Below, piece after piece: positions 1 through 9,061 of a DNA stretch of 64,000 bases. Under the pieces are notes generated by a model. That model was not told where the DNA came from and did not search any database. It saw nothing but the letters and a program-made list of their open reading frames with translations. Origin of the DNA: Streptomyces fildesensis. Lineage in GTDB: Bacteria > Actinomycetota > Actinomycetes > Streptomycetales > Streptomycetaceae. Numbering within the stretch: position 1 is the stretch's first letter; every line of letters starts with the position of its first letter. The position numbers were made by a program, and so were the translations under genes. The stretch spans positions 1 through 64,000 of the forward strand of contig NZ_JAAIKO010000037.1 of NCBI RefSeq assembly GCF_016107395.1, in the 5' to 3' direction.

Positions 1-39
1 CCCGACCACGCCACCGCACTACTCAAGATCATCTGCTGA
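1..39 (+). CDS. C-terminal tail of a gene entering from the left edge
   Basis: The first 13 codons read in frame from base 1 and end with TGA at 37-39, giving the tail PDHATALLKIIC. It converges with the NACHT gene, whose stop lies only 7 bases further on. The stretch is too short to name. It could be the end of a transposase or of any other protein, and it could also be a chance open frame. Confidence 0.25.
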   Translation, partial: PDHATALLKIIC

Positions 40-46
40 GAACGCA

Positions 47-2125
47 TCAGCCCTGACCTCGGGTGTGCGCTTCTTCCATGAAGCTAAGTAGCCGGATGGG
101 CGTACGGCGGAATACTGCGTGGAGGACGCGTGCGACGATGAAGGCGCCCCACGCTGTTTGCCGCGAGGCCATACCTGCGCCAAAGACAAGTCCGATACCG
201 AACGTCGGTGTCAGAACGATCAAGGCAGGCATCAAGAGATCGCTGAAGCCCACATAGTCCGGCACTGAGTCGCCGCGGGTCAGCGCCACGGTCAGTAGCA
301 GCGCGAGCACGACGGTGAAAGCGAGGGCCCATGTGAACGTCACGATCAGGAAGGATCGCCGATCCTGGACGAGCAATGACCGAGGCGTGACCGGACGGCT
401 GCGGTCCGCCTCTCTCGTTCGCCAGCCGAACGCAATGAGTCCGACGAGGGCGCCGCCTATGGCAGCAGCGATATACGTAGAAGACGCCGGGTGGTAGCGA
501 CCGGGCGGGGACTGGGTATCCACCATGGCGATGCCAGCGGCGCCCCCAACAGCCGTCACGAGCCATCGCGGGCGCCAACTGAGTCCGGCGCCCGGGAAGC
601 GCGTCATGGGCGCGGTGAAGAGGTGGAGTTTAGCGGCGCCGCCGATGAAGAGCGCGACCAAGATCGCGGCGCCCAAGTTGGCAGAGCCGCAGAGCAGGAG
701 AGCCAGGACAGCGACGAGGGCGGACAGGGTCCAGGAAACGCGTCGTCGCTGCTGCGCTGAGAGGTGATGCATACGCCACCAGGACAGCTGCACACTTCCG
801 CTACCGTGGTCCGTATAAAGGGAATGACGGGCGAGGAAGCGAAGCGTTCGCTCGGCCTGCTCCGGAGAATACCGGCTCGTGCCCAGGCGCGTCGTCCGGT
901 AGACGGCTGGAATGAAAGCGGCGAAGAGGTGAGTGCGGATGTCCGCCTCATCGGGAAACCGCTGCTGGTCAAGGAGTTCCCGCGGGCTCCGACCTGATTG
1001 TGCGTGCTCCGCATAGATTGTCCGGCAGAGGAATAGCGTCAGCGGAGTTCGCAAAGCCCGACCGGCTGGGGTTTCGGTCTCAAGGGCGGGACAGAGTTCG
1101 TCCCAGGGGCCTCGCGCCTGACGGAGATACTCGGTAGCTCTTTCAGCGGTGACGGCCTGAACCACAACCCCTGCGGCTCCATGGAGTCCGAGCGCTTGTT
1201 GACCGGATCCCCCTGTCACCGTGGCGCGATACTCATCGAAGCGACTTGCCATGACTATGATCTGGCCCTGCTTAACAACGGAGTTGATTTCCTCCAGCGC
1301 TGCTGCTCGCGCTGCCGGTTCCAGCTCGTCGAAACTGTCCAATACGGGGATGATGAGGTCCCATTCCACGAGTGCTTCGGCTCGTGTGTGATCTCCGCAC
1401 AATACCGGGGCGCGGTGCACGAGCGTGGGCTCCTCTTCGACTATTCGGTCCGTCATCCATGTTTGGAAATCGACCGTGCCGATTTCCCAGGTGTTCATGG
1501 GAAAGCGTACGGGTACAGCACCTCCCGCTTGACGCACCTCCAGCAGGTACTGCATCAGCCGCCCTATGAGAACTGTTTTACCGGAGCCGCTCGGTCCGAG
1601 GATCACCATTCGCTTGGTGGGAATCAGCTCTGTGAGCACCGAACCCAGATCAGCTCCTTCGCCGGAGATGTCCACAGCAGTGGAACCGCCCACGGTTCCG
1701 ACTGGACGCACGGTTGGTGACCAAGAGCTGGCCATGGCGTGCAGACTCGGAAGGTCATCGGTCAATCCGGAGTCCTCGCCATGCCAGCTGACGGACAGGG
1801 CGGACGCGTCGTTGAGTCCGTGGAAGTCGGCCATGGCGTCCCAGCGTTGCTTCATTCGATGAGCGAGCAGATCGGCCACTTCCGGGAGCGGTGTGGAGCG
1901 GTCACCCTCGCGCCGGTCCACCAGGAAGGTCCAAGCACCTGGTAGGAGCGCGACGACAGCAAGAAGCAGACTCACAGAACTGAGCTGCGTATCCAGGCCC
2001 CGGCTCCCAAATAGCCTTCCGCCGAGCCAGAGTGCTGCCAGCACACAGGCAAGGGCGGTGAAAGTGAACATAAATCTGGGGCCTCGCTGCCTCCGGCTCA
2101 TGACCGCGATCTTGCCAGAAGCCAT
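47..2125 (-). CDS. NACHT-type P-loop NTPase with N- and C-terminal membrane segments
   Basis: About 692 residues. Two hydrophobic segments near the N-terminus are followed by a NACHT-type ATPase core: Walker A GPSGSGKT near residue 178 and a Walker B-like LIIPVLDSFDEL about 105 residues later. The C-terminal third has about five to six further membrane segments. NACHT ATPases are STAND-class switches that oligomerise on sensing a ligand, and several bacterial families defend against phage. The architecture suggests a membrane-anchored sensor or effector, which is an inference. No leucine-rich or TPR sensor repeats are visible. It sits next to a tRNA scar and an integrase pseudogene, so it probably arrived on a mobile element. 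The ATG at 2125 was chosen as the start; ATG at 2101 and an upstream start at 2194 remain possible. Confidence 0.8.
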   Translation of the reverse strand: MASGKIAVMSRRQRGPRFMFTFTALACVLAALWLGGRLFGSRGLDTQLSSVSLLLAVVALLPGAWTFLVDRREGDRSTPLPEVADLLAHRMKQRWDAMADFHGLNDASALSVSWHGEDSGLTDDLPSLHAMASSWSPTVRPVGTVGGSTAVDISGEGADLGSVLTELIPTKRMVILGPSGSGKTVLIGRLMQYLLEVRQAGGAVPVRFPMNTWEIGTVDFQTWMTDRIVEEEPTLVHRAPVLCGDHTRAEALVEWDLIIPVLDSFDELEPAARAAALEEINSVVKQGQIIVMASRFDEYRATVTGGSGQQALGLHGAAGVVVQAVTAERATEYLRQARGPWDELCPALETETPAGRALRTPLTLFLCRTIYAEHAQSGRSPRELLDQQRFPDEADIRTHLFAAFIPAVYRTTRLGTSRYSPEQAERTLRFLARHSLYTDHGSGSVQLSWWRMHHLSAQQRRRVSWTLSALVAVLALLLCGSANLGAAILVALFIGGAAKLHLFTAPMTRFPGAGLSWRPRWLVTAVGGAAGIAMVDTQSPPGRYHPASSTYIAAAIGGALVGLIAFGWRTREADRSRPVTPRSLLVQDRRSFLIVTFTWALAFTVVLALLLTVALTRGDSVPDYVGFSDLLMPALIVLTPTFGIGLVFGAGMASRQTAWGAFIVARVLHAVFRRTPIRLLSFMEEAHTRGQG

Positions 2126-2827
2126 AAGGAGTCCCAAGGGCGTTACCGAGTCCTCATGGGCCAGCGAAGACGTGGAGCGACACGGCGCATACAAAGTGGG
2201 TGCGACGTATGGGACAGGCCGCTGACGCGGTGGGCACGCCTACGGGTGCGCCGCCTGGCTCGGATACCTTCCGCCGCGCTGGTGAGGGCGTTCCAGGCGG
2301 CTCCGCCGCGCCACCCGCCGGCCTGGTACGAGCGGGAGGAAGAGCGAGGCCCACGCCTGCGCGCAGAGGTACATCACGGATTCGCGCGGGCTGATACACG
2401 GCCCTGGAGCGATCTTCTGCCGGGGCGCCAGGTCGGGGTGTCCCTGGAGGACCCGGAGGAGAGCGGGCTCCTGGAGGGAACGACTGCCGAGACCTACCTC
2501 GCGATCGAACACACCGAGCCCGTGCTGGCCAGTGCCCGCGAACGTCGGTAGGCGTAAACGCCTACTGCGTGGTGGGCGCGCGATCGTGGAGAGAGTCCGT
2601 TCTGACAGCTTCTCGTGCGCGCGGTGGCTACCCTGTAGAGCAGCGACAATGCCGCTGGGGCGGGCTGGTACCCCTACATGTGTGGCCATGTGCGGCCGGA
2701 GTGTGGCCGGACGCCTTTGGACGAGGCAACACAGGGTGTCATGAAAGAACCGTCCGCACGTGCTCTGATCAGGCAAGACAGCATCAGGCAGCACGAGCCG
2801 GAACCAGGTATCACGAACCCCCATGGT
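2126..2827 (+). other. About 700 bases with no convincing gene
   Basis: The only open frame with gene-like codon use runs on the plus strand to TAG at 2551. Its last 90 or so codons have G/C third positions and give a charged product, but there is no recognisable domain and no good start. It could be the end of a decayed gene. From about 2560 to 2827 nothing coherent is seen. The stretch is probably the worn right end of the mobile element that brought in the NACHT gene. Confidence 0.3.
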
Positions 2828-2869
2828 CTCGTAATGCGTAGGTCTCGGGTTCGAATCCCGAAGGCGGCC
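2828..2869 (+). tRNA. 3' half of tRNA-Thr(CGT), probable attachment-site scar
   Basis: The bases match the 3' half of tRNA-Thr(CGT). They include the anticodon loop CTCGTAA, the 3' anticodon stem, a variable loop, a T arm with TCGGG/TTCGAAT/CCCGA, and the 3' acceptor strand AGGCGGC. The 5' half that should pair (GCCGCCT and the D arm) is absent upstream, so this is not a working tRNA. Integrases of actinomycete elements often use tRNA 3' ends as attB and leave such duplicated halves behind. A tyrosine integrase pseudogene begins 122 bases downstream, which fits this reading. Confidence 0.75.
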
Positions 2870-2874
2870 CCAAG

Positions 2875-2909
2875 AAGGCCCAGGTCACATAGCCCGTGAC
2901 CTGGGCCTT
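2875..2909 (+). terminator. Hairpin terminator after the tRNA half
   Basis: A perfect 14-bp stem (AAGGCCCAGGTCAC at 2875-2888 paired with 2896-2909) is followed by a T-rich run. It looks like a native tRNA terminator carried along with the duplicated 3' end. It also faces the 3' end of the integrase pseudogene. Confidence 0.6.
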
Positions 2910-2990
2910 TTGCTTGTCCGCGGTGATTCAGCGCATGCGGCGGCCAAGGCGCGAGATCCCGTGCGTGAGCGATGCGTGAGCGCGAGCGCG

Positions 2991-4019
2991 TCAGCCCTTG
3001 CTCTTCGCCTTCTTCCGCTTGGCCTTCTTGGCGGCCTTACGGGCCTTCTCCTCATCGGCCTTGCGCTGAAGGGGGATCAGCTTGGCCATCGCCTCGGCGG
3101 CGCTCTTCCCGACGCGGGGGAGGACGCTCTGGTAGATGTCACGCGTGATCCGGGTGTCGCTGTGCCCGAGCGTGTCCGACACGATCTTCACGTCGATGCC
3201 GGCGGCGAGCATGAGCGTGGCCGCCCCGTGCCGGAGGTCGTGCAGCCTGATCGGCGGGAGGCCCGAAGCCGCGACGAGCCGTTCGAAGTGATCGGTCACC
3301 TTGCCGGGGTGCAGCCACGAACCGTCCTCCTGCGTGAAGACGTGCCCGGTCTCCACCCAGGCCGGCCCCTACTCCTCACGGTCCGCGTCCTGCTGCTTGC
3401 GGTGCCGCTCCAGGACGCCCACCGTGTCGTCGTCGAGGGCGACGACCCGAAAGCCGCTGTCCGTCTTCGGCTCCGAGGCTTCGACCCCCCAGCCGTCCTG
3501 GACGAGCTGGACCATGACGGTGAGGGCATGCCGGTCGAGGTTGGTCTCCGACCAGGGTTGTCCGCACGCCTCGCCCCGGCGCAGGCCGCGGAAGGCGATC
3601 AGGTGCCACATCCCGTACAGCCGGTCGCCAGCGACGAAGTTGAGGAACGCGCCCGTCTGCTCGGGCGTCCAGACCATGACGGGCGATGGTTTCTCGCCGC
3701 TCTGCTCCCACTTGGCGACCCGTTCGTCCGTCCACACCAGGGCCTTGGGCTTGCGCACCGGGTCGATCTCGACGTGGGCCGCCGGGTTGAACGTGATGAT
3801 CTGCTGGCCTATCGCGTCGTTCAGGGACGCGCGGAGCGTGGCCTTGATGTGCTGCCGCGTGGCAGGGCCGGTGACGCGGCGGAAGGGCGACATCGCGTCG
3901 ATCGCCGCAGTCAGCGCCTTGCGGCGCACAGTTCTTCAGCCCCTTCCATGGCACGGTCGCCAACTCCTTCACGACGGCATGCAGCTGGGCGTTCTGCGCC
4001 AGGATCTCGGTGTTGGCGT
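2991..4019 (-). pseudogene. Tyrosine recombinase/phage integrase, disrupted
   Basis: The catalytic C-terminus is clear: HDLRHGAATLML, then GHSDTRITRDIYQSV with the nucleophile tyrosine. Upstream lies the core with RGLRRGEA and a SAM-like N-terminal region. Three lesions are visible. A TAG at 3369-3371 interrupts the frame, and the reading resumes in the same frame with GPAWVETGHVF. A frameshift near 3930-3940 separates the N-terminal region from the core. The 5' end is missing, because the frame runs directly into the Nudix remnant near 4019. Recombination activity is therefore unlikely. Its position beside the tRNA half marks it as the integrase of an old integrative element. Confidence 0.85.
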
Positions 4020-4425
4020 CGGTCTGCGAAGTCCATCTCCTCGTCCGTGACAATCAGCTGCTGTTGAGCCTGCGCAAGGGCGGATACGACGCGGGACTTT
4101 GGCAAGTTCTGGCCGGGCACCTGGCGGCCCGGGAACCTGCACACGGCGGGACCGCCCGCGAGGGGCTGGAAGAGATCGGTGTCCGCGTCGCCTCCCAAGG
4201 CCTGGAGTTCGCGCACTTCATACACCGGCCTCCGGGAGAGGAACCCCGCCTCGGCGCCTTCTACCAGGCCATGTCATGGGAGGAGAGCCGTACAACGCAG
4301 AGCCGGACAAGTGCGGCAGCCTCGTCTGGTGCGCGTTCGACGAGATCCCCGACAACAAAGTCCCATGCCACGCCAGGGCACTCGCCCACATCGCCGGCGG
4401 CCGCTTACGCTCCAACTTCGCATAG
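4019..4425 (+). pseudogene. Nudix hydrolase, 5'-truncated and frameshifted
   Basis: The Nudix box is intact (GHLAAREPAHGGTAREGLEEIG fits GX5EX7REUXEEXGU), so the parent gene was a Nudix pyrophosphohydrolase. The first codons are missing: the frame starts directly at VCEVHLLVRDNQ, where it meets the integrase remnant. Near 4280 a single-base deletion moves the reading frame, and the C-terminus continues in the next frame as GEPYNAEPDKCGSLVWCAFD to a stop at 4425. Both lesions suggest an inactive gene. Confidence 0.75.
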
Positions 4426-4738
4426 GAACCTGCGTTGACCTGAGTATGCCCGTCAGCCGTGAGAGGACCGTGCCTCCCACACAAACCACCGTTGGAAACG
4501 AGGTACCGCGCAGGCGGAGCCGGCCACTCTCACGTGCCCGAAGAGCAAGCACCACGCGCATGAGGTCCGCTGACCCTGCGCGTGAGTAGCTCAGTAGGGT
4601 CGGGGACTGGCACGGTGGTTGGTGCTCCGATTCCAGTCCCCGACCCTACTAAGGCGCTGCCGAACGTGAGTTCTCGGACATCAACTGCTCGGAGACGGGC
4701 GCCATTTATTGACGAAAGCCATTGTGGCATCCGTCAAT
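4426..4738. other. 313 bases without a gene; contains an inverted repeat
   Basis: No supported coding sequence was found between the Nudix remnant and the immunity-like gene. The only structure is the perfect inverted repeat at 4593-4650, listed separately. Base composition becomes more AT-rich from about 4690 rightwards. Confidence 0.5.
4593..4650. repeat. Perfect 18-bp inverted repeat, 22-nt loop
   Basis: AGTAGGGTCGGGGACTGG at 4593-4610 is the exact reverse complement of 4633-4650. As RNA it would form a strong hairpin from either strand. It lies 88 bases past the end of the toxin/immunity pair and past the converging Nudix remnant, so a bidirectional terminator is the simplest reading. 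There is no T-run. A relic of a mobile-element end is an alternative. Confidence 0.6.
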
Positions 4739-4978
4739 TCATTGATTACCAAATTCTCCGAGTTCGCCGATCAGTCGTTGACGTGCTGATTCCAACAGTG
4801 CGGAGTAATTGGAGTCGAAGATTGTCGACGTTTGCGTCTCGAGCGTCCCGCTGATTCTGAACAGAGCCGACCAGACAGCTCGGTCATCAACGAGCAGTGA
4901 GAAGTCCTCTCTCTGCAGGACGCGGCTTATCCAGTCGAACAGGACGAGAGCTTGGTCATCCGACAGCTCAATCTTCAC
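4739..4978 (-). CDS. Probable immunity protein for the colicin-D-like toxin
   Basis: A 79-residue acidic protein starting MKIELSDDQALVLFDWISR, with no signal peptide or membrane segment. It lies 57 bases downstream of the toxin gene on the same strand, which is where polymorphic toxin systems keep their cognate immunity gene. Its base composition is lower in GC than the toxin body (about 47% in one 60-bp line counted by eye), and it shares this with the toxin's C-terminal end. Small actinobacterial proteins with this N-terminal motif are familiar to me, but their function is not known to me. The immunity role is inferred from position. Confidence 0.7.
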   Translation of the reverse strand: MKIELSDDQALVLFDWISRVLQREDFSLLVDDRAVWSALFRISGTLETQTSTIFDSNYSALLESARQRLIGELGEFGNQ

Positions 4979-5035
4979 AGCGACATTCCTTTCGAATCCT
5001 CGAACGGGGCGAGTCCATCACGCGAATTACCGGCG

Positions 5036-8000
5036 CTACAACTTCCCGTCTCGGAGCAGGAACTCTAGCTGCGCGCCGTCGGATCGCCATCCCCCAAGAT
5101 ATTCTCCGATATTCGGACCGCTTGTGGCAAATGATGCGTGAAGTCCTGTGTCGTCGACATAGTGGGCGGCGGCTTGTCCTCGAAATGTACCTTCGATTTT
5201 TCGCGTTCCAGGATTTTTCACGAACTGCTCAATGGCGCGAATGAATGCTTCGGCATTGGCTTTGTTATAGGGACCCTTTACGCCGAACTCCTCGGCGTGC
5301 ATAATGCCCTTGTCGTTCGTTCGCATATAGTGGTGCGGAAGTGCGCTGGGTGATATCCAATTTGATCCGCACCCGGGACCACTGTTGTGTACTAGTACGG
5401 GTGTGTCGCCTGCGAGTACATAGTACGTGTGGAGGTCGTCGACGGTGAGGTTGTAGGTGCGGGCGTGCTGGTCGAAGGCGCGGTTGGCCTGGACGGGGAC
5501 GGTGGTTCTGTCGTTGCTGAGGAGTGTGGTGCCGGGGGTGAGTTCGTTTGTCTGGAGCCAGCGGTGTGCTGATGGGCTCCAGAAGGGGTGCTCGTTGGTG
5601 GCGGTGAGCTTTTGCGGTCCGTTGCGGGTTGTGAGGGTGAGTTCGTTGAAGTGTTTGTCGTCGTCGGTGACGATCTGGCGGGTGACTTTGCGGGTGCCAG
5701 TTTCACCGGTGATCGGGTCGGTGGCCAGGACGCTGTCACCGTTGTGGACGTCCTCGATGTTCTTGGTGGAGTTGTCTGCCATGAGGACTTTGGTGCCGGC
5801 CAGGAAGCACTTCGGGCACGGGATGTGCCGCAGCTTCTTCATCAACGCGGTCAGGAGGTGGAGTTTTTCCCCGGTGAACTGGTCGGGGTGGAGGAGGTCG
5901 CACCAGTCGGTGTTGTCCGGTGTGCCGCCGGTCACTTGTGCGACGCACAGCATGACGGCGCCGTTCGGTGACAGGGATATCACCATTTCCTCGACCGCGA
6001 GAAGCTTCTTCGCGGCGTCGAGGACGACCGGTCCGTAGTTGATGATTTGGCAGACGCCGTCGTTGTGCTGGCAGAAGTGGGGGTCTTCGACGTAGCAGCC
6101 CAGGGGTGTGTCGCACCGGTATTGGCGGCGGGCGATCGCTCCGGGGTCTTCGCGTTCGAACTTGGCGGCGGCTTCCTCGTCGGCCTTGACCTTGGCGGTG
6201 GCGGTGATAAAGGCGTCGTGGGCGGCTTGCTGGGCGCCGGCGGCGTCCTTGCCGGCGGCCAGCGCGGAAGCACGCGCCTCGTTCGCGGCGTTCCAGGCGC
6301 CGGTGGCCGATGCGTGGGCCGTCGCGGTGGAGATCGCCGCTTCGGTGGCGGAGTTGGTGGCCTTGGCGGCAGAGGTCGCGGCGTCGGCGGCGGCTCGCCG
6401 GGCGGTCCTGGCCGATTGTGCGGCGCTGGTTGCGGAGGTTTCGGCGTCCTTGGCGGAGGCCTTGGCCTGCGCGGCGAAGCCGGCGGCCGAGGCGGCGGAG
6501 GCCTTGGCCTGGTTCGCGGCGGTGGTGGCTTCGGCGGCGGCCTTGCGGGCGAGGGCTGCGGCCTTGCGGGCCTCGGCGGCGTTCTGCTGGGCGATGGCCG
6601 CGATACCGGCGGCTTCCGCGATCAGCTGCTGGACCTGCGCGGTATGGGTGATGGTGAGCAGGTCCTGACGCTGGGCCTTGTACTGCCCGTCCTGCAGGAA
6701 GTCGTGCAGCAGCTGCGGCGGGCCTTCCAGCGCGATGGTGGCCGCGGACTTCACCTCCGGGCTGCTGCTGTCGATCAGCTGGGCGGCCCGGACACGTTCG
6801 TCCTGGGAGCGGGCGGTGTACTGCCCGTCGGTGATGAACTGCCGGTACTGCTCGACGGACTCCGAACTCAAAGCGGCATTGGCCGCGTCCTGGACGCGGC
6901 GCCCGCCGGTGGAGGCGACCTGCGCGATGTAGAGGCGGAAGTCCCGGACCGCGGCCTGGTACTGGCCGGTGGTCAAGAACGCGGTGATCGTGGCCGCGTC
7001 GCCCTTGAGGGCCTCCTCGGCCGCGGAACGCACCGATGCCAGCGGGCTCTGCCCGGCCAGATCGGCCACCGCCGCACGCTCGTCCTGCTGCGTGGCCCCT
7101 TGCCCGCCGGTACGCAAGTACTCCACGACGTCCTCGTCGGACCCGGACAACGCTGTTTCGGCGGCGGCCACAGCCCATGGCCTGCCGGTCTGCATAGTCA
7201 GCAGGGCGGCCTTGCGGCCCTTGGCCGCGACGACCTTCGGATCGACACCCGGCGCGGCGGCCTGGGCGGCCAACTGCACTGCCTGGGCGGCGAGGTCCTT
7301 GTTCTGCTGGACCGCCCGCGCCCGGTCCGCTGTCTGCTTGGCGTCGGTCGCCTTTCGGTCCTGGGCCTGCTCGATCCCGGCGTTGGTACGGCCCAGGAGT
7401 TCCTCGGCGTCGACCTCACGGGCCAGCGCGTAAATGGTCTGGGCCTTGGCGACCGCGGCGCCGGCGTCGTTGGCCGCGGCGGTGGCCTCATTGGCATGCC
7501 GGGTCGACTCGTTGGCAGCGGTGACCGCGTCATGCGCGAGAGTGGCAGCCTTGTCGGCGTCCGCCGCGGCGGCCAACGCGTGCGTGGCAGCCGACCGGGC
7601 CGCATCACGCGCCTCACCGGCCGCCACCGCGGACTTACGGGCCAAAATCACCGCAGCGTTCGCAGCGCGCCGGGCCTCCCCGGCATGACGACGCGCGGCC
7701 GCGGCCGCAGCCTTGGCCTGCGCGGTGTGCCCATCGGACTGGTCCGCGTAACTGCTGGCCTCCTCGGCCGCATCGGCAGCCGCACCAGCATCCACGCCCG
7801 CCCCCACCGCAGCCAGCGCCGCATCCCCCGCATCGGTGGCCGCCTTGCGCGCCTCCTCAGCGGCATTGGCCCCCGTCGTTGCCGCAGCAGCCGCAGCCCG
7901 TGCGACATCGGCCGCCTGATGCGCAGCCACACCCTTGCCGGCATCAACAGCCGCATCGGCCGCCGCACTACGCGCCCGCGACGCCGCCTGAGCAGCCCCC

Positions 8001-9061
8001 GCCGCCGCCGACGCGGCCTGCGCTGCCGCATTGGCCGCAACCCGCGCCGAATTGTTCGCCGACCGCGCCGCACTGATCGCCTGCTGCGCAGCACTCGCAG
8101 CCTGATTGGCCGCGGACGCGGCACGCCCGGCCGCGGACGCCGCCTTGTTCGCGTCACCACCGGCCGCCTTGGCCTCCGTGGCGGCCTCCTTGGCCGCGTT
8201 CTTCGCCAACTGCGACGCGGTCACCGCACGTGCCGAGGCATCCTTGGCGGCCACGGTCTCAGCCTTGGCCTGACGGCCCGCCACCCGCGCCTGCTCCGCC
8301 AACTGCACGACACTGGTGTACTCCTGGTCATGCGCCCGCGCCACATACAGGCCGACCTGCAAGAACTCCCGCACATCATCCGCGGAACCGTTCAACGCCA
8401 GCTCACCGGCCGCCTGCACCTCAGGACCCGCCGTATCCAGGATCTGCACGAGCTGCACTCGCTCGTCCTGATCCCGCAACGTGTACTGACCCTGACTCAA
8501 AAACGCCTGCACATCAGCCGGCGTACCGCTCAACGCAGCATTCCCCGCCGCCTGCACACGACGACCCGCCACATCAACGACCTGCGCCACCCGCACCCGC
8601 TCATCCTGCTGGTACGGAACACGCCAACCGTTCTGCAGGAACTCTTCCAGTGCAGTTGGGGTCCCTGACAACGCCGTGTTCACGGCTTCCTGCAGACGCC
8701 GACCACCCACACTGCCGATCTGGGCAGCAGTCACCCGATCATCCCGGAACGCCTCATTCTCCGCTAGACCCAGGAAGCGCTGGACGTCCTCGTCGGTACC
8801 GGTCAGAGCCACCTCCGCAGCGGCCTTGACCCCTGGCCCCCCAGCCTTCCAATACTCGACGACAGCGCCCCGCTCGGTAGGCGGTACACCACTGACAGTC
8901 CCGTCACTGACGGAAGCATCATCGGCGATGGCGGGTGTGGGCCCCAGCAGGCTCGCCACGAACGCCAGGAGCAGCAAGGTCAGGCACAGCACGCGTGTAG
9001 CGTGAGATGTCCTCCCTCTATTTTGACTCAAATGCAGTCTCTGCCGCAAGGGAATACTCAT
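5036..9061 (-). CDS. Secreted polymorphic toxin: ALF repeats, Ala-rich coiled coil, Hint domain, colicin-D-like tRNase
   Basis: 1341 residues. An N-terminal signal segment (about residues 20-46) is followed by ALF short repeats, each about 45 residues with a [DQ]-x-R-V-x-x-A-Q pattern. A long Ala-rich coiled-coil region comes next, then a second block of ALF repeats, more coiled coil and a Cys-containing segment. A Hint autoprocessing domain begins at Cys1085 (CFLAGTKVLM) and ends at VLVHN (Asn1226). The last 115 residues resemble the colicin D nuclease, which cleaves the anticodon loop of tRNA-Arg: FGVKGPYN, EGTFRGQAAAHYVDDTGL and the ending QLEFLLRDGKL. Hint cleavage is expected to release this domain. 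An upstream in-frame ATG exists at 9115; 9061 was preferred because it gives a normal signal peptide. The next gene downstream is the probable immunity gene. Confidence 0.88.
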   Translation of the reverse strand: MSIPLRQRLHLSQNRGRTSHATRVLCLTLLLLAFVASLLGPTPAIADDASVSDGTVSGVPPTERGAVVEYWKAGGPGVKAAAEVALTGTDEDVQRFLGLAENEAFRDDRVTAAQIGSVGGRRLQEAVNTALSGTPTALEEFLQNGWRVPYQQDERVRVAQVVDVAGRRVQAAGNAALSGTPADVQAFLSQGQYTLRDQDERVQLVQILDTAGPEVQAAGELALNGSADDVREFLQVGLYVARAHDQEYTSVVQLAEQARVAGRQAKAETVAAKDASARAVTASQLAKNAAKEAATEAKAAGGDANKAASAAGRAASAANQAASAAQQAISAARSANNSARVAANAAAQAASAAAGAAQAASRARSAAADAAVDAGKGVAAHQAADVARAAAAAATTGANAAEEARKAATDAGDAALAAVGAGVDAGAAADAAEEASSYADQSDGHTAQAKAAAAAARRHAGEARRAANAAVILARKSAVAAGEARDAARSAATHALAAAADADKAATLAHDAVTAANESTRHANEATAAANDAGAAVAKAQTIYALAREVDAEELLGRTNAGIEQAQDRKATDAKQTADRARAVQQNKDLAAQAVQLAAQAAAPGVDPKVVAAKGRKAALLTMQTGRPWAVAAAETALSGSDEDVVEYLRTGGQGATQQDERAAVADLAGQSPLASVRSAAEEALKGDAATITAFLTTGQYQAAVRDFRLYIAQVASTGGRRVQDAANAALSSESVEQYRQFITDGQYTARSQDERVRAAQLIDSSSPEVKSAATIALEGPPQLLHDFLQDGQYKAQRQDLLTITHTAQVQQLIAEAAGIAAIAQQNAAEARKAAALARKAAAEATTAANQAKASAASAAGFAAQAKASAKDAETSATSAAQSARTARRAAADAATSAAKATNSATEAAISTATAHASATGAWNAANEARASALAAGKDAAGAQQAAHDAFITATAKVKADEEAAAKFEREDPGAIARRQYRCDTPLGCYVEDPHFCQHNDGVCQIINYGPVVLDAAKKLLAVEEMVISLSPNGAVMLCVAQVTGGTPDNTDWCDLLHPDQFTGEKLHLLTALMKKLRHIPCPKCFLAGTKVLMADNSTKNIEDVHNGDSVLATDPITGETGTRKVTRQIVTDDDKHFNELTLTTRNGPQKLTATNEHPFWSPSAHRWLQTNELTPGTTLLSNDRTTVPVQANRAFDQHARTYNLTVDDLHTYYVLAGDTPVLVHNSGPGCGSNWISPSALPHHYMRTNDKGIMHAEEFGVKGPYNKANAEAFIRAIEQFVKNPGTRKIEGTFRGQAAAHYVDDTGLHASFATSGPNIGEYLGGWRSDGAQLEFLLRDGKL

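Noticed and set aside
2156..2551. A gene of 131 codons left of the tRNA scar
   Set aside because: Only the last part has gene-like codon use; there is no good start, domain or neighbour support.
6047..8668. An 873-codon plus-strand frame opposite the toxin
   Set aside because: Low-complexity Gly/Arg product, antisense to the Ala-rich coiled coil; no domain.
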